The notes beneath the pieces are model-generated. The model saw only the letters and a program-made list of their open reading frames with translations, was not told the DNA's origin and searched no databases. Below are positions 1 through 16,634 of a stretch of DNA of 64,000 nt, piece after piece. Within the stretch, counting starts at the first letter, position 1. Each line of letters starts with the position of its first letter. The DNA is from Microbispora rosea (GTDB lineage Bacteria; Actinomycetota; Actinomycetes; Streptosporangiales; Streptosporangiaceae): NCBI RefSeq assembly GCF_900156315.1, contig NZ_FTNI01000002.1:1-64000 (forward strand), read 5' to 3'. The position numbers were made by a program, and so were the translations under genes.

Positions 1-498
<498 letters not shown>

Positions 499-517
499 TT
501 CAAAAGGGGATTATCTA

Positions 518-4393
<3,876 letters not shown>

Positions 4394-4437
4394 CAGGTCG
4401 CCGCGGTGAGCGATCGCCGCGGCGGGGACGTACGGAA

Positions 4438-4470
4438 GCGGCCCGGGGCATCCCGCCCCGGGCCGCTTTT
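4438..4470 (+). terminator. Intrinsic terminator after rpoC
   Basis: A perfect 12-bp stem (GCGGCCCGGGGC at 4438-4449 pairing with 4455-4466) has a 5-base ATCCC loop and is followed directly by TTTT. This is a textbook rho-independent terminator that closes the rpoBC transcript. Confidence 0.93.
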
Positions 4471-4651
4471 CCGTTGTCCGTGTTCCGCGTACGCGCGCGG
4501 CGCCGGGCGCGGGTGGCGCGGAAAGCGTGAGAAGCCGCTCGTGGGGACGGTATGATGGGAGGCCGAGTCCTTCGGCGGTCCGGTTTGGGTCGTCGGTGTC
4601 GTGGCATGTCGAACAGCGGTGCACGTCCCTCCGTGGTCGTCCTCCTCTGTT

Positions 4652-4680
4652 TTGACGTGTTGTACGGGGGCGGGTAGGCT
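4652..4680 (+). promoter_or_regulatory. Housekeeping promoter for rpsL-rpsG-fusA-tuf
   Basis: TTGACG (4652-4657), a 17-bp spacer and TAGGCT (4675-4680) match the main actinobacterial sigma factor consensus closely. It lies after the rpoC terminator and about 275 bp before rpsL, so it should drive the str operon with a long leader. Confidence 0.8.
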
Positions 4681-4686
4681 TTACCA

Positions 4687-4955
4687 CCGTGCCCGTCTAT
4701 GGGCTCGCATGCGTGCGCTCAAATGCCGCTTCTCGACGAGAGGGGCGTGCGGGGGGCGCCGCGTGACTCCTCCAGATCGACCGGATCTGCCCGGGTGTGA
4801 TGCGACTAGCGCGCGACACGCCCGACCGCGGGGGTCGAAGGGGATGGAAAACCAGCAGGTCATGACACCGGCAGTACCTGCAAGCCTGTGAGAGGCGGCG
4901 TCGCCACCTCGACCGGGTCCTACGTATCACCGGCTAGGCACGAAACGGAGACGCG
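4687..4955 (+). other. Untranslated leader of rpsL with a possible mini-ORF
   Basis: Together with 4471-4651 this gene-free stretch holds only the promoter and an approximately 270-nt leader. Inside it a 15-codon frame (4844-4891, peptide MENQQVMTPAVPASL) starts directly after AAGGGG, which is too close for an ideal ribosome site. I see no recognisable ribosomal-protein binding structure. A longer overlapping frame across 4601-4891 looks like noise. Confidence 0.4.
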
Positions 4956-5330
4956 GTGCCCACCATTCAGCAGTTGGTCCGTAAGGGCCGGCAGGACAAG
5001 GTCAGCAAGACCAAGACTCCTGCCCTCAAGGGGAGCCCGCAGCGGCGCGGCGTTTGCACCCGCGTTTACACGACGACCCCCAAGAAGCCCAACTCGGCGC
5101 TGCGCAAGGTGGCCCGTGTTCGGCTCACCAACGGCATCGAGGTCACGGCTTACATCCCCGGGGTGGGCCACAACCTCCAGGAGCACTCGATGGTGCTCGT
5201 GCGTGGTGGTCGTGTGAAGGACCTGCCGGGTGTTCGCTACAAGATCATCCGTGGTTCGCTGGACACTCAGGCCGTCCGCAACCGCAAGCAGGCCCGCAGC
5301 CGCTACGGCGCGAAGAAGGAGAAGAGCTGA
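4956..5330 (+). CDS. rpsL: 30S ribosomal protein S12
   Basis: S12 (124 residues) sits at the decoding centre of the 30S subunit. The conserved [12 protein letters not shown] and [12 protein letters not shown] segments place Lys43 and Lys88 at the positions where changes give streptomycin resistance; both are wild type here. The GTG start follows GGAG with 5-nt spacing. It is the first gene of the str operon, 1 bp ahead of rpsG. Confidence 0.99.
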   Translation: MPTIQQLVRKGRQDKVSKTKTPALKGSPQRRGVCTRVYTTTPKKPNSALRKVARVRLTNGIEVTAYIPGVGHNLQEHSMVLVRGGRVKDLPGVRYKIIRGSLDTQAVRNRKQARSRYGAKKEKS

Positions 5331-5331
5331 C

Positions 5332-5802
5332 ATGCCGCGCAAGGGTTCCCCTGGCCGCCGCCAGCTGGTCGCTGACCCGGTGCACAACTCGCCGCTGGTC
5401 ACCGCTCTGATCAACAAGGTTCTCCTGGACGGCAAGCGCTCCCTCGCGCAGTCGATCGTCTACGGCGCCCTCGAGGGCTGCAAGGACAAGACCGGCAACG
5501 ACCCGGTCGTCACCCTCAAGCGCGCTCTCGACAACGTCCGCCCGACGCTCGAGGTGAAGAGCCGCCGCGTCGGTGGCGCCACCTACCAGGTGCCGGTCGA
5601 GGTCAAGGCCTCGCGCAGCACCACGCTGGCGCTGCGGTGGCTCGTCCAGTACTCCCGCGCACGCCGCGAGAAGACCATGACCGAGCGGCTCATGAACGAG
5701 CTGCTCGACGCGAGCAACGGCCTCGGCGCCAGCGTCAAGCGGCGCGAGGACACGCACAAGATGGCCGAGTCCAACAAGGCCTTCGCCCACTACCGCTGGT
5801 AG
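5332..5802 (+). CDS. rpsG: 30S ribosomal protein S7
   Basis: S7 (156 residues) initiates assembly of the 30S head and contacts the E site. The start [12 protein letters not shown] is canonical, and AAGGAG inside the end of rpsL serves as its ribosome site. A longer frame upstream overlaps rpsL and is rejected. It is followed by fusA after 33 bp. Confidence 0.99.
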   Translation: MPRKGSPGRRQLVADPVHNSPLVTALINKVLLDGKRSLAQSIVYGALEGCKDKTGNDPVVTLKRALDNVRPTLEVKSRRVGGATYQVPVEVKASRSTTLALRWLVQYSRARREKTMTERLMNELLDASNGLGASVKRREDTHKMAESNKAFAHYRW

Positions 5803-5835
5803 TGAGCACCGACGACGAGTTAAGGACGCGAAGAA

Positions 5836-7935
<2,100 letters not shown>

Positions 7936-8013
7936 TTCCGCACCACTGTGGCGGGGCGCCGTTGAGATGGTCGCCCCGTAGCCAGAGGGGCTCGGGACAA
8001 ATCGTTCCGCTCG

Positions 8014-8045
8014 GTGCACGGCGGGGGAGTGCTCCCGCCGTGCAC
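8014..8045 (+). terminator. Hairpin between fusA and tuf
   Basis: A perfect 12-bp stem (GTGCACGGCGGG 8014-8025 with 8034-8045) and an 8-base loop lie in the 162-bp fusA-tuf gap. No T-run follows, so it is more likely a processing or attenuation element that sets the tuf to fusA ratio than a full terminator. Confidence 0.5.
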
Positions 8046-8097
8046 AGCCTGAGGTAGAAGACGAAAGTCAAGTCAGAATCTCTAAGGAGACAGACCA

Positions 8098-9291
8098 GTG
8101 GCCAAGGCCAAGTTCGAGCGGAACAAGCCGCACGTGAACATCGGCACCATTGGGCACATCGACCACGGCAAGACCACTCTGACCGCGGCGATCACCAAGG
8201 TGCTTCACGACCGTTTCCCGCAGCTCAACGAGGCGACCCCGTTCGACAAGATCGACAAGGCGCCCGAGGAGAAGGCTCGCGGAATCACCATCTCCATCGC
8301 GCACGTCGAGTACCAGACCGAGAAGCGCCACTACGCCCACGTGGACTGCCCCGGTCACGCCGACTACGTGAAGAACATGATCACCGGTGCCGCCCAGATG
8401 GACGGTGCGATCCTGGTGGTCGCGGCGACCGACGGTCCGATGCCGCAGACGAAGGAGCACGTCCTCCTGGCCCGCCAGGTCGGCGTCCCCTACATCGTCG
8501 TGGCCCTCAACAAGGCCGACATGGTCGACGACGAGGAGATCCTGGAGCTCGTCGAGCTCGAGGTCCGCGAGCTGCTGTCCGCCCAGGAGTTCCCGGGCGA
8601 CGACCTGCCGGTCGTGCGCGTCTCGGCGCTGAAGGCGCTCGAGGGCGACGAGAAGTGGGGCGACTCCATCATCGAGCTCATGAACGCCGTGGACGAGAAC
8701 GTCCCCGAGCCCGTTCGTGACACCGACAAGCCGTTCCTCATGCCGATCGAGGACGTGTTCTCGATCACCGGTCGTGGCACCGTCGTCACCGGCCGTATCG
8801 AGCGCGGTGTCGTCAAGGTCAACGAGACCGTCGACATCATCGGCATCAAGGAGAAGAGCACCACGACGACCGTCACCGGCGTCGAGATGTTCCGCAAGCT
8901 CCTCGACGAGGGCCAGGCCGGTGACAACGTCGGTCTGCTCCTCCGCGGCATCAAGCGTGAGGACGTCGAGCGCGGCCAGTGTGTCATCAAGCCGGGCACG
9001 ACCACCCCGCACACCGAGTTCGAGGCGCAGGTCTACATCCTGTCCAAGGACGAGGGCGGCCGCCACACGCCGTTCTTCAACAACTACCGTCCTCAGTTCT
9101 ACTTCCGTACGACTGACGTGACGGGCGTCGTGAACCTGCCGGAGGGCACCGAGATGGTCATGCCCGGTGACAACACCGAGATGACCGTCCAGCTCATCCA
9201 GCCGATCGCGATGGAGGAAGGCCTCAAGTTCGCGATCCGTGAGGGTGGCCGCACCGTCGGCGCCGGTCGCGTCACGAAGGTCATCAAGTAG
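8098..9291 (+). CDS. tuf: Elongation factor Tu
   Basis: EF-Tu (397 residues) delivers aminoacyl-tRNA to the ribosome. GHIDHGKT (G1), RGITI (switch I), DCPGHADY (G3) and NKAD (G4) are intact, as are the tRNA-binding beta-barrel domains ending in [15 protein letters not shown]. The GTG start follows AAGGAG. I see no residue clearly signalling elfamycin resistance, but this was not checked position by position. Confidence 0.99.
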   Translation: MAKAKFERNKPHVNIGTIGHIDHGKTTLTAAITKVLHDRFPQLNEATPFDKIDKAPEEKARGITISIAHVEYQTEKRHYAHVDCPGHADYVKNMITGAAQMDGAILVVAATDGPMPQTKEHVLLARQVGVPYIVVALNKADMVDDEEILELVELEVRELLSAQEFPGDDLPVVRVSALKALEGDEKWGDSIIELMNAVDENVPEPVRDTDKPFLMPIEDVFSITGRGTVVTGRIERGVVKVNETVDIIGIKEKSTTTTVTGVEMFRKLLDEGQAGDNVGLLLRGIKREDVERGQCVIKPGTTTPHTEFEAQVYILSKDEGGRHTPFFNNYRPQFYFRTTDVTGVVNLPEGTEMVMPGDNTEMTVQLIQPIAMEEGLKFAIREGGRTVGAGRVTKVIK

Positions 9292-9303
9292 CAGCACCGC
9301 TGG

Positions 9304-9336
9304 GCGGCGGTCGGGTCCACCGGGCCTGACCGCCGC
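9304..9336 (+). terminator. Hairpin after tuf
   Basis: A 9-bp perfect stem (GCGGCGGTC 9304-9312 with 9328-9336) and a 15-base loop lie 12 bp after the tuf stop. There is no T-tract, so this is a probable U-less actinobacterial terminator separating the str and S10 operons. The remaining roughly 200 bp to rpsJ show no promoter I can defend; a TTTATAG string at about 9501 could be a -10. Confidence 0.45.
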
Positions 9337-9535
9337 ACCGCGCAGGGGCCGGCGACGGCCCCCCACGGACGACGAGACCGTGATCTCGCAGTGCTTTCGG
9401 CCGCACTTCGACCGAAGTCACTGCCAGATCACGGAACACCGGACCGAATCCGGGCGTCGGTCATGTGGAAACAGACCTGCGGCAACAGGCCGCGCGAAGC
9501 TTTATAGGACGACAGCGAAGGACACCGAGGCCATT

Positions 9536-9844
9536 ATGGCGGGACAGAAGATCCGCATCCGGCTTAAGGCGTATGACCACGAGGTCATCGACAGCTCGGC
9601 CAAGAAGATCGTCGAGACGGTGACGCGGACCGGCGCCAAGGTCGCTGGCCCGGTGCCGCTGCCGACCGAGAAGAACGTGTACTGCGTCATCCGGTCGCCG
9701 CACAAGTACAAGGACAGCCGCGAGCACTTTGAGATGCGTACGCACAAGCGGCTGATTGACATCATCGACCCGACGCCGAAGACGGTTGACTCGCTCATGC
9801 GTCTCGACCTTCCCGCCGGCGTGGACATCTCGATCAAGCTGTAA
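9536..9844 (+). CDS. rpsJ: 30S ribosomal protein S10
   Basis: S10 (102 residues) belongs to the 30S head and, as NusE, to antitermination complexes. The start [19 protein letters not shown] is canonical. A much longer frame running in from 9239 has no support and includes the intergenic region. It is the first gene of the S10 operon. Confidence 0.99.
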   Translation: MAGQKIRIRLKAYDHEVIDSSAKKIVETVTRTGAKVAGPVPLPTEKNVYCVIRSPHKYKDSREHFEMRTHKRLIDIIDPTPKTVDSLMRLDLPAGVDISIKL

Positions 9845-9857
9845 GGAACGCACTGAC

Positions 9858-10514
9858 ATGGCTAAGCAGATCAAGGGCGTCCTGGGCAAGAAGCTCGGCA
9901 TGACCCAGGTCTTCGATGAGGCGAACCGGGTGATCCCGGTCACCGTCGTCGAGGCCGGTCCGTGCGTGGTGACCCGGGTCCGCACTCCGGAGAAGGACGG
10001 CTACTCCGCCGTCCAGCTCGGCTACGGGCAGATCGACCCGCGCAAGGTGAACAAGCCCCTGGGCGACTACCTGCGCAAGCACGACATCACCCCGCGCCGC
10101 TACTTCGCCGAGGTTCGCACCGACGACGCCTCCGAGTACACGGTCGGCCAGGAGCTCCTCGCCGACACCTTCGAGGCCGGCCAGTACATCGACGTCACTG
10201 GCAAGAGCAAGGGCAAGGGCTTCGCCGGTGTCATGAAGCGCCACAACTTCCGTGGTCTGGGCGCTTCGCACGGTACCCAGCGCAAGCACCGCTCCCCGGG
10301 TTCCATCGGCGGTTGCGCCACCCCGGGCCGCGTCTTCAAGGGCCTGCGCATGGCCGGCCGGATGGGCAACGTCCGCACGACGGTCCAGAGCCTCAAGGTG
10401 CACGCCGTGGACGCCGAGAAGGGCCTCATCCTGATCAAGGGTGCGATCCCCGGCGCCAACGGCAGCCTGGTTCTCCTCCGCACCGCTGCCAAGAAGGGGG
10501 TTGCTGCGAAGTGA
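9858..10514 (+). CDS. rplC: 50S ribosomal protein L3
   Basis: L3 (218 residues) is an early 50S assembly protein reaching toward the peptidyl transferase centre. The start [20 protein letters not shown] and the loop [15 protein letters not shown] are conserved. The ribosome site AAGGAA lies 9 nt upstream. It overlaps rplD by 4 bp (GTGA), so the two are translationally coupled. Confidence 0.99.
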   Translation: MAKQIKGVLGKKLGMTQVFDEANRVIPVTVVEAGPCVVTRVRTPEKDGYSAVQLGYGQIDPRKVNKPLGDYLRKHDITPRRYFAEVRTDDASEYTVGQELLADTFEAGQYIDVTGKSKGKGFAGVMKRHNFRGLGASHGTQRKHRSPGSIGGCATPGRVFKGLRMAGRMGNVRTTVQSLKVHAVDAEKGLILIKGAIPGANGSLVLLRTAAKKGVAAK

Positions 10515-11161
10515 CCACGACCATTGACGTCCTCGACGCCAGCGGCGCCAAGACGGGGACCGTCGACCTCCCCGAGGAGGTCTTCGGGGCCAAGGTCAAC
10601 GTCCCGCTGATCCACCAGGTGGTCGTCGCCCAGCTCGCCGCTCGCCGGCAGGGGACCCACGCCACCAAGACCCGTGGCGCCGTTTCCGGCGGCGGCAAGA
10701 AGCCGTACCGGCAGAAGGGCACCGGCCGCGCCCGCCAGGGCTCGACCCGCGCGCCGCAGTTCGCCGGCGGTGGCACCGTCCACGGCCCGCAGCCGCGCTC
10801 GTACGAGCAGCGGACGCCCAAGAAGATGAAGGCGGCCGCCCTCAAGGGCGCGCTGTCCGACCGGGCCGGCGGCGGCCGCGTCCACGTGGTGGACAGCCTC
10901 GTCACGGGTGACACGCCCAAGACCAGGGCCACCCTGGAGGCGCTGCGCAAGATCACGCAGGCCCGCAGCGTTCTCGTCGTGGTCGACGAGAACGACGAGC
11001 TGACCTGGCTCAGCCTGCGCAACGCGCCCGAGGTCCACCTGCTGGACGCGGGACAGCTGAACACCTACGACGTGCTGTGCCACGACGACGTGGTCTTCAC
11101 CCGTGAGGCCTACGACCAGGTCGTGGCCCGGCTGGCGAACAGCGGGAAGGAAGAGGCCTGA
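10511..11161 (+). CDS. rplD: 50S ribosomal protein L4
   Basis: L4 (216 residues) lines the polypeptide exit tunnel. The GTG start overlaps the rplC stop. The [19 protein letters not shown] stretch is the conserved tunnel-contacting loop. In proteobacteria L4 represses its own operon; I cannot see an equivalent leader here. It overlaps rplW by 1 bp. Confidence 0.99.
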   Translation: MTTTIDVLDASGAKTGTVDLPEEVFGAKVNVPLIHQVVVAQLAARRQGTHATKTRGAVSGGGKKPYRQKGTGRARQGSTRAPQFAGGGTVHGPQPRSYEQRTPKKMKAAALKGALSDRAGGGRVHVVDSLVTGDTPKTRATLEALRKITQARSVLVVVDENDELTWLSLRNAPEVHLLDAGQLNTYDVLCHDDVVFTREAYDQVVARLANSGKEEA

Positions 11162-11463
11162 TGCAGAAGATCGCCGACCCGCGCGACATCATCCTCAAGC
11201 CGATCGTCTCCGAGAAGAGCTACGGCCTGATCGATGAGCACAACAAGTACACGTTCCTGGTGCGCAAGGGTGCCAACAAGACGCAGGTGAAGATCGCCGT
11301 CGAGCAGATCTTCGGCGTCAAGGTGACCGGCGTGAACACGATCAACCGCCAGGGCAAGCGCAAGCGGACCCGGCACGGCTACGGCCAGCGCCCGGACACC
11401 AAGCGCGCGATCGTGAGCCTGGCCGAGGGCGAGCGGATCGACATCTTCGGTCAGATCGGCTAG
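11161..11463 (+). CDS. rplW: 50S ribosomal protein L23
   Basis: L23 (100 residues) sits at the tunnel exit and is the docking point for trigger factor and SRP. The conserved features are [15 protein letters not shown] near the start and the [19 protein letters not shown] loop. Its ATG overlaps the rplD stop by 1 bp. A 129-bp gap with no clear promoter follows before rplB. Confidence 0.99.
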   Translation: MQKIADPRDIILKPIVSEKSYGLIDEHNKYTFLVRKGANKTQVKIAVEQIFGVKVTGVNTINRQGKRKRTRHGYGQRPDTKRAIVSLAEGERIDIFGQIG

Positions 11464-11592
11464 CACCTGCCGCAGCGGGGAGAGGGGCCCCTCGCCTCCG
11501 AGCGAGGGACTCGCCCCAATGAGTAAGCACCGCGGGGACCGCCGAGAGGCGGACCCCGACCGGTACGAACCGACGAAGGATGAACGAAAGAG

Positions 11593-12429
11593 ATGGGCAT
11601 CCGTAAGTACAAGCCGACGACTCCGGGTCGTCGCGGCGCGAGCGTCTCGGACTTTGCCGAGATCACGCGCAGCACCCCGGAGAAGTCGCTGCTTGCCCCA
11701 CTGCACAGCAAGGGCGGCCGTAACGTCCACGGCCGGGTGACCGCCCGGCACCAGGGAGGCGGGCACAAGCGCGCCTACCGGATCATCGACTTCCGCCGCC
11801 ACGACAAGGACGGGATCCCGGCCAAGGTCGCGCACATCGAGTACGACCCGAACCGGACCTCCCGCATTGCGCTGCTCCACTACGCCGACGGCGAGAAGCG
11901 CTACATCCTCGCCCCGGTCGGCCTCAAGCAGGGGGACCGGATCGAGAACGGCCCCACGGCCGACATCAAGCCGGGCAACTGCCTCCCGCTGCGCAACATC
12001 CCGACCGGTACCTTCATCCACGCGGTGGAGCTCCGCCCGGGTGGCGGCGCCAAGCTCGGCCGCAGCGCCGGCGCGCAGATCCAGCTGCTCGCCAAGGAGG
12101 GCATGTACGCCACGCTGCGTATGCCGTCCGGAGAAATGCGCCAGGTCGACGTGCGCTGCCGGGCCTCGGTGGGCCAGGTGGGCAACGCCGAGCAGGGCAA
12201 CATCAGCATCGGCAAGGCCGGCCGCAACCGCTGGAAGGGCAAGCGCCCCACGGTCCGCGGTGTCGCCATGAACCCGGTCGACCACCCGCACGGTGGTGGT
12301 GAGGGCAAGACCTCCGGTGGTCGTCACCCGGTGAACCCGAAGGGTAAGCCCGAGGGCCGTACCCGGCAGCCGAACAAGCCCAGCGACCGGCTGATCATCC
12401 GTCGTCGGAGCAAGAGGAAGAAGCGGTAG
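11593..12429 (+). CDS. rplB: 50S ribosomal protein L2
   Basis: L2 (278 residues) is needed for subunit association and peptidyl transfer. The near-invariant [16 protein letters not shown] stretch carries the conserved histidine region. The start [15 protein letters not shown] is canonical and follows an AAGGA site. It is 11 bp ahead of rpsS. Confidence 0.99.
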   Translation: MGIRKYKPTTPGRRGASVSDFAEITRSTPEKSLLAPLHSKGGRNVHGRVTARHQGGGHKRAYRIIDFRRHDKDGIPAKVAHIEYDPNRTSRIALLHYADGEKRYILAPVGLKQGDRIENGPTADIKPGNCLPLRNIPTGTFIHAVELRPGGGAKLGRSAGAQIQLLAKEGMYATLRMPSGEMRQVDVRCRASVGQVGNAEQGNISIGKAGRNRWKGKRPTVRGVAMNPVDHPHGGGEGKTSGGRHPVNPKGKPEGRTRQPNKPSDRLIIRRRSKRKKR

Positions 12430-12440
12430 GAGCAGCCGAA

Positions 12441-12719
12441 ATGCCACGTAGTCTTAAGAAGGGTCCCTTCGTGGACGATCACCTTCAGAAGAAGGTGGAC
12501 GCCCAGAACGAGAAGGGCACCAAGAACGTCATCAAGACGTGGTCGCGGCGCTCCATGATCGTGCCCGACATGATTGGTCACACGATCGCCGTGCACGACG
12601 GCCGCAAGCACGTCCCGGTGTTCGTCACCGAGTCGATGATCGGTCACAAGCTCGGTGAGTTCGCCCCCACGCGGACGTTCCGCAGCCACGTCAAGGAAGA
12701 CCGCCGCAGCCGGCGGTAA
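12441..12719 (+). CDS. rpsS: 30S ribosomal protein S19
   Basis: S19 (92 residues) forms a complex with S13 in the 30S head. [15 protein letters not shown] and the [13 protein letters not shown] motif identify it. The ribosome site TAGGAG overlaps the rplB stop. Confidence 0.99.
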   Translation: MPRSLKKGPFVDDHLQKKVDAQNEKGTKNVIKTWSRRSMIVPDMIGHTIAVHDGRKHVPVFVTESMIGHKLGEFAPTRTFRSHVKEDRRSRR

Positions 12720-12752
12720 GCGCCTTCAAGCCAGCAGTTAGAGGAGAAAGCG

Positions 12753-13106
12753 ATGGAAGCCAGGGCACAGGCGCGGTACGCGCGCCACACGCCCCGGAAG
12801 GCCCGCCGCGTGGTGGACCTCATTCGCGGGCTGCCCGCTTCGGAGGCGCAGGCCGTGCTGCAGTTCGCTCCCCAGTCGGCGAGCGAGACCGTTTACAAGG
12901 TGCTCTCGAGCGCGATCGCGAACGCTGAGCACAACTTCAAGCTCGACCGGGACACGCTCTTCGTGAGCCGGGCATGGGTCGACGAGGGCCCGACGCTCAA
13001 GCGCTTCCGCCCGCGTGCCCAGGGTCGTGCCTATCGGATCAACAAGCGGACCAGCCACATCACCGTGATCGTGGAGTCCCGCGAGCCGAAGGGAAGGACC
13101 CGCTAG
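12753..13106 (+). CDS. rplV: 50S ribosomal protein L22
   Basis: L22 (117 residues) has a beta-hairpin at the exit-tunnel constriction that influences macrolide sensitivity. The conserved start region [20 protein letters not shown] and the C-terminal RTSHITVIV hairpin end are present. AGAGGAG lies 6 nt before ATG. The last base of its stop is the first base of rpsC. Confidence 0.99.
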   Translation: MEARAQARYARHTPRKARRVVDLIRGLPASEAQAVLQFAPQSASETVYKVLSSAIANAEHNFKLDRDTLFVSRAWVDEGPTLKRFRPRAQGRAYRINKRTSHITVIVESREPKGRTR

Positions 13107-13951
13107 TGGGCCAGAAGGTTAACCCGCACGGGTTCCGCCTCGGCATCACGACCGACTTCAAGAGCCGGTGGTACGCCGACAAGCTGTACAAGTCGTACGT
13201 CGCCGAGGACGTGGCGATCCGGCGCATGCTGCAGAAGGGCATGGAGCGGGCCGGCATCTCCAAGGTCGAGATCGAGCGCACGACCGACCGCGTCCAGGTC
13301 GACATCCACACCGCCCGGCCGGGCATCGTCATCGGCCGTCGCGGCGCGGAGGCCGACCGCATCCGCGGCGACCTGGAGAAGCTGACCAAGAAGCAGGTCC
13401 AGCTGAACATCCTCGAGGTGAAGAACCCCGAGATCGACGCACAGCTCGTCGCGCAGGGCGTGGCCGAGCAGCTGTCCAGCCGCGTCTCGTTCCGCCGGGC
13501 CATGCGCAAGGCCATGCAGTCCGCCATGAAGAGCGGGGCCAAGGGCATCCGTGTCCAGTGCTCCGGCCGTCTGGGCGGCGCCGAGATGTCGCGCTCGGAG
13601 TTCTACCGCGAGGGCCGCGTGCCCCTGCACACGCTCCGCGCGGACGTCGATTACGGCTTCTACGAGGCCCGCACCACCTTCGGCCGCATCGGCGTGAAGG
13701 TGTGGATCTACAAGGGCGAGGCCCCGACCAGCCGCTCCGAGCGGGAGGCGGCCGCGGCCGGCGCCCGCGCGAGCCAGCGTCGTGAGCGCGACGACCGTCG
13801 CGGTGGCGCGGGCGAGCGTCCGCGTCGTGGCGGCGAGCGTCCGCGTCGTGGCGGCGCGGGCCGTAACGACCGTGCACCCAGGACTGAGGCGGCCGCGCAG
13901 GCCGCCCCCGAGACCGGCCCGGCGGAGCAGCCGGGTGCTGAAGGGAGCTGA
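13106..13951 (+). CDS. rpsC: 30S ribosomal protein S3 with an Arg/Gly-rich tail
   Basis: S3 (281 residues) shapes the mRNA entry pore and helps unwind mRNA. The KH domain [20 protein letters not shown] and the S3 C-terminal domain ([26 protein letters not shown]) are intact to about residue 215. Beyond that lies a low-complexity tail of about 65 residues with tandem GERPRRGG units and an acidic Ala/Pro end. The GTG start overlaps the rplV stop. A longer upstream frame is a shadow in rplV. Confidence 0.98.
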   Translation: MGQKVNPHGFRLGITTDFKSRWYADKLYKSYVAEDVAIRRMLQKGMERAGISKVEIERTTDRVQVDIHTARPGIVIGRRGAEADRIRGDLEKLTKKQVQLNILEVKNPEIDAQLVAQGVAEQLSSRVSFRRAMRKAMQSAMKSGAKGIRVQCSGRLGGAEMSRSEFYREGRVPLHTLRADVDYGFYEARTTFGRIGVKVWIYKGEAPTSRSEREAAAAGARASQRRERDDRRGGAGERPRRGGERPRRGGAGRNDRAPRTEAAAQAAPETGPAEQPGAEGS

Positions 13952-13953
13952 CC

Positions 13954-14373
13954 ATGCTGATCCCGCGCAGGGTCAAGCACCGCAAGCAGCACCGGCCCGA
14001 CCGCAGCGGCGCCGCCAAGGGCGGCACCCGGGTCGTCTTCGGCGAGTTCGGCATTCAGGCGCTTGAGCACTCCTACGTGACCAACCGCCAGATCGAGGCC
14101 GCGCGTATCGCCATGACCCGGCACATCCGCCGTGGCGGCAAGGTGTGGATCAACATCTTCCCGGACCGCCCCCTGACGAAGAAGCCGGCCGAGACCCGCA
14201 TGGGTTCCGGTAAGGGTTCTCCGGAGTGGTGGATCGCCAATGTCAAGCCCGGCCGTGTCATGTTCGAGCTGTCCGGTGTCGCCGAGCCCGTGGCCCGTGA
14301 GGCCATGCGGCGCGCGATGCACAAGCTCCCCATGAAGTGCCGTTTCGTCAAGCGTGAAGTGGGTGAGGCGTGA
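13954..14373 (+). CDS. rplP: 50S ribosomal protein L16
   Basis: L16 (139 residues) contacts A-site tRNA. The [15 protein letters not shown] start and the [17 protein letters not shown] motif are conserved. GAAGGGAG lies 6 nt before ATG. Its stop overlaps the rpmC start (TGATG). Confidence 0.99.
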   Translation: MLIPRRVKHRKQHRPDRSGAAKGGTRVVFGEFGIQALEHSYVTNRQIEAARIAMTRHIRRGGKVWINIFPDRPLTKKPAETRMGSGKGSPEWWIANVKPGRVMFELSGVAEPVAREAMRRAMHKLPMKCRFVKREVGEA

Positions 14374-14609
14374 TGGCTAAGGGTCTGACCGCCGCGGAGC
14401 TGCGTGTCGAGGACCAGGAGGTGCTGGTCCAGAAGCTGAAGGAAGCCAAGGAGGAGCTGTTCAACCTCCGCTTCCAGTCGGCGACGGGTCAGCTGGAGAG
14501 CCACGGGCGGCTGCGCGCCGTCCGCCGCGAGATCGCCCGCATCTACACCGTGATGCGCGAGCGCGAGCTCGGAATCGTCACGGTCGAGAAGGAGCCGAGC
14601 GATGTCTGA
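14373..14609 (+). CDS. rpmC: 50S ribosomal protein L29
   Basis: L29 (78 residues) is a small helical protein near the tunnel exit. [22 protein letters not shown] is the family core. ATG at 14373 overlaps the rplP stop; a GTG one codon upstream is an alternative. It overlaps rpsQ by 8 bp. Confidence 0.98.
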   Translation: MAKGLTAAELRVEDQEVLVQKLKEAKEELFNLRFQSATGQLESHGRLRAVRREIARIYTVMRERELGIVTVEKEPSDV

Positions 14610-14901
14610 AGCAACCGAGACCCCGACCACTGAGACGACCGCGGAGACTCAGCGGAACTACCGCAAGACCCGCGAGGGCCTGGTCGTCAGCGACAAGATG
14701 GACAAGACCGTCGTCGTCGCCGTCGAGGACCGCGTCAAGCACCCGCTGTACGGCAAGGTCATCCGCCGTACGACCAAGTACAAGGCCCACGACGAGCAGA
14801 ACACCTGCGGCGTCGGCGACCGTGTCCTCCTGATGGAGACCCGGCCGCTGTCGGCCACCAAGCGGTGGCGGGTCGTCGAGATCCTCGAGAAGGCCAAGTA
14901 A
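14602..14901 (+). CDS. rpsQ: 30S ribosomal protein S17
   Basis: S17 (99 residues) is a primary 16S rRNA binder. The core is [19 protein letters not shown] followed by the OB-fold segment [11 protein letters not shown]. The first 17 residues are a Thr/Glu-rich extension seen in many actinobacteria. It is the last gene of the S10 cluster; a 188-bp gap follows with a G-rich hairpin at about 14919-14941. Confidence 0.98.
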   Translation: MSEATETPTTETTAETQRNYRKTREGLVVSDKMDKTVVVAVEDRVKHPLYGKVIRRTTKYKAHDEQNTCGVGDRVLLMETRPLSATKRWRVVEILEKAK

Positions 14902-15089
14902 CACCACAGACGCGCCTCGTGGGGGGTGGGAGACCGCCCCCCATGATGGTGTCCAAGGGGCGGGGCCGACCATCGGTCCCGTCCGCCCGCGGCGGCGGTC
15001 GTACGGCTGTCGCCGAGGGAAAAAGACCACATCAGGTTCGGCCAGGCTCACCGTGAGGGTGAGAACCGGCACGACACACAGGAGTAGAC

Positions 15090-15458
15090 GTGATCCAGCA
15101 GGAGTCGCGGCTCAAGGTCGCCGACAACACGGGTGCCAAGGAGATTCTTTGCATCCGCGTGCTCGGCGGCTCGGGTCGGCGCTACGCGGGAATCGGCGAC
15201 ATCATCGTGGGCACGGTGAAGGACGCCATTCCCGGCGGAGGCGTTAAGAAAGGCGACGTTGTCAAGGCTGTCGTGGTGCGCACCGTGAAGGAGCGCCGCC
15301 GCCCCGACGGCTCCTACATCCGCTTCGACGAGAACGCCGCGGTCATCATCAAGGACAGCGGTGACCCCCGGGGCACCCGCATCTTCGGCCCGGTGGGCCG
15401 TGAACTGCGCGACAAGAAGTTCATGCGCATCATCTCGCTCGCGCCGGAGGTGCTGTGA
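15090..15458 (+). CDS. rplN: 50S ribosomal protein L14
   Basis: L14 (122 residues) lies at the subunit interface. [18 protein letters not shown] is the canonical start, here on GTG after an AGGAG site. It is the first gene of the spc cluster and overlaps rplX by 1 bp. Confidence 0.99.
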   Translation: MIQQESRLKVADNTGAKEILCIRVLGGSGRRYAGIGDIIVGTVKDAIPGGGVKKGDVVKAVVVRTVKERRRPDGSYIRFDENAAVIIKDSGDPRGTRIFGPVGRELRDKKFMRIISLAPEVL

Positions 15459-15766
15459 TGCCGAAGCTGCACGTGAAGAAGGGCGACCTCGTCCAGGTCA
15501 TCGCCGGCAAGGACAAGGGCGCCAAGGGCCGGATCATCGCCGCCTACCCGCGTGACGAGCGCGTGGTGGTCGAGGGCGTCAACATGATCAAGAAGCACTC
15601 CAAGGTCACCAACCAGGGACCGCGCGGCGCCAAGGAAGGCGGCGTGCAGACCATGGAGGCTCCCATCCACGTGAGCAACGTGAAGAAGCTCAAGGATGAC
15701 GAGAAGAAGCCCGAGAAGAAGGCCGCCGACAAGGGCGACGCCGAGGCGACGGGTGAGGACAGCTGA
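15458..15766 (+). CDS. rplX: 50S ribosomal protein L24
   Basis: L24 (102 residues) is one of the two initiators of 50S assembly. The KOW motif is [20 protein letters not shown]. The Lys/Glu/Asp-rich end (about residues 78-102) is a charged tail. The ATG overlaps the rplN stop, and its own stop overlaps the rplE start. Confidence 0.99.
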   Translation: MPKLHVKKGDLVQVIAGKDKGAKGRIIAAYPRDERVVVEGVNMIKKHSKVTNQGPRGAKEGGVQTMEAPIHVSNVKKLKDDEKKPEKKAADKGDAEATGEDS

Positions 15767-16335
15767 TGACCGCCACGACTGAAGAGCGCACCGTTCCGCG
15801 CCTCAAGCAGCGCTACCGCGAGGAGATCATCGCGAAGCTGCGCGAGGAGTTCGGCATCGAGAACATCATGCAGGTGCCCACGATCACCAAGATCAAGGTG
15901 AACATGGGTGTCGGCGAGGCCGCCCGCGACTCGAAGCTCATCGAGGGCGCCGTTCGCGACCTGACCGCGATCACCGGCCAGAAGCCGGCCGTCGCCCGCG
16001 CCCGCAAGTCCATCGCGCAGTTCAAGCTGCGCGAGGGCATGCCGATCGGCGCGCACGTGACGCTGCGCGGCGACCGCATGTGGGAGTTCCTCGACCGCCT
16101 GCTGTCGCTGGCGCTGCCGCGTATCCGGGACTTCCGTGGTCTGTCGCCGAAGCAGTTCGACGGCAACGGCAACTACACCTTCGGCCTCACCGAGCAGGTC
16201 ATGTTCCACGAGGTCGACCAGGACAAGGTGGACCGGCAGCGGGGCATGGACATCACGGTCGTGACCACCGCGAAGAACGACGAGCAGGGCCGGGCGCTGC
16301 TGAAGCTCCTCGGTTTCCCCTTCAAGGAGGCCTGA
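15766..16335 (+). CDS. rplE: 50S ribosomal protein L5
   Basis: L5 (189 residues) binds 5S rRNA and the P-site tRNA in the central protuberance. Conserved segments include [37 protein letters not shown] and the C-terminal [13 protein letters not shown]. The start codon overlaps the rplX stop. Confidence 0.99.
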   Translation: MTATTEERTVPRLKQRYREEIIAKLREEFGIENIMQVPTITKIKVNMGVGEAARDSKLIEGAVRDLTAITGQKPAVARARKSIAQFKLREGMPIGAHVTLRGDRMWEFLDRLLSLALPRIRDFRGLSPKQFDGNGNYTFGLTEQVMFHEVDQDKVDRQRGMDITVVTTAKNDEQGRALLKLLGFPFKEA

Positions 16336-16337
16336 TC

Positions 16338-16523
16338 ATGGCGAAGACGTCGCTGAAGGTCAAGGCAGCGCGCAAGCAGAAGTTCGAGGTCCGGGCGTAC
16401 ACTCGGTGCTCCCGCTGCGGTCGTCCCCGCGCTGTCTACCGCAAGTTCGGGCTGTGCCGGGTGTGCTTCCGCGAGATGGCGCACCGGGGCGAGCTGCCCG
16501 GCATCACGAAGTCGAGCTGGTAA
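16338..16523 (+). CDS. rpsZ: 30S ribosomal protein S14, zinc form (type Z)
   Basis: This 61-residue short S14 binds zinc through C24, C27, C40 and C43. Actinobacteria commonly carry this form in the spc operon, with a zinc-independent longer paralogue elsewhere that is expressed when zinc is scarce. The start lies 2 bp after the rplE stop. Confidence 0.98.
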   Translation: MAKTSLKVKAARKQKFEVRAYTRCSRCGRPRAVYRKFGLCRVCFREMAHRGELPGITKSSW

Positions 16524-16634
16524 GCCCTCCGCGGGCCAGCCGTACAGAAGTCATATCAACCGGGCGCTGATCACAGCGCCCACGACCACACCGAAGGTCC
16601 CATCGGGAAACCGCGGTGAGGAAGGCCACCGGCC

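Noticed and set aside
4601-4891. 96-residue frame in the rpsL leader
   Set aside because: Begins upstream of the rpsL promoter and has no coding features.
8098-9291. EF-Tu as an elfamycin-resistant variant
   Set aside because: Domain II residues around the known resistance sites look ordinary; I cannot support a resistance claim.
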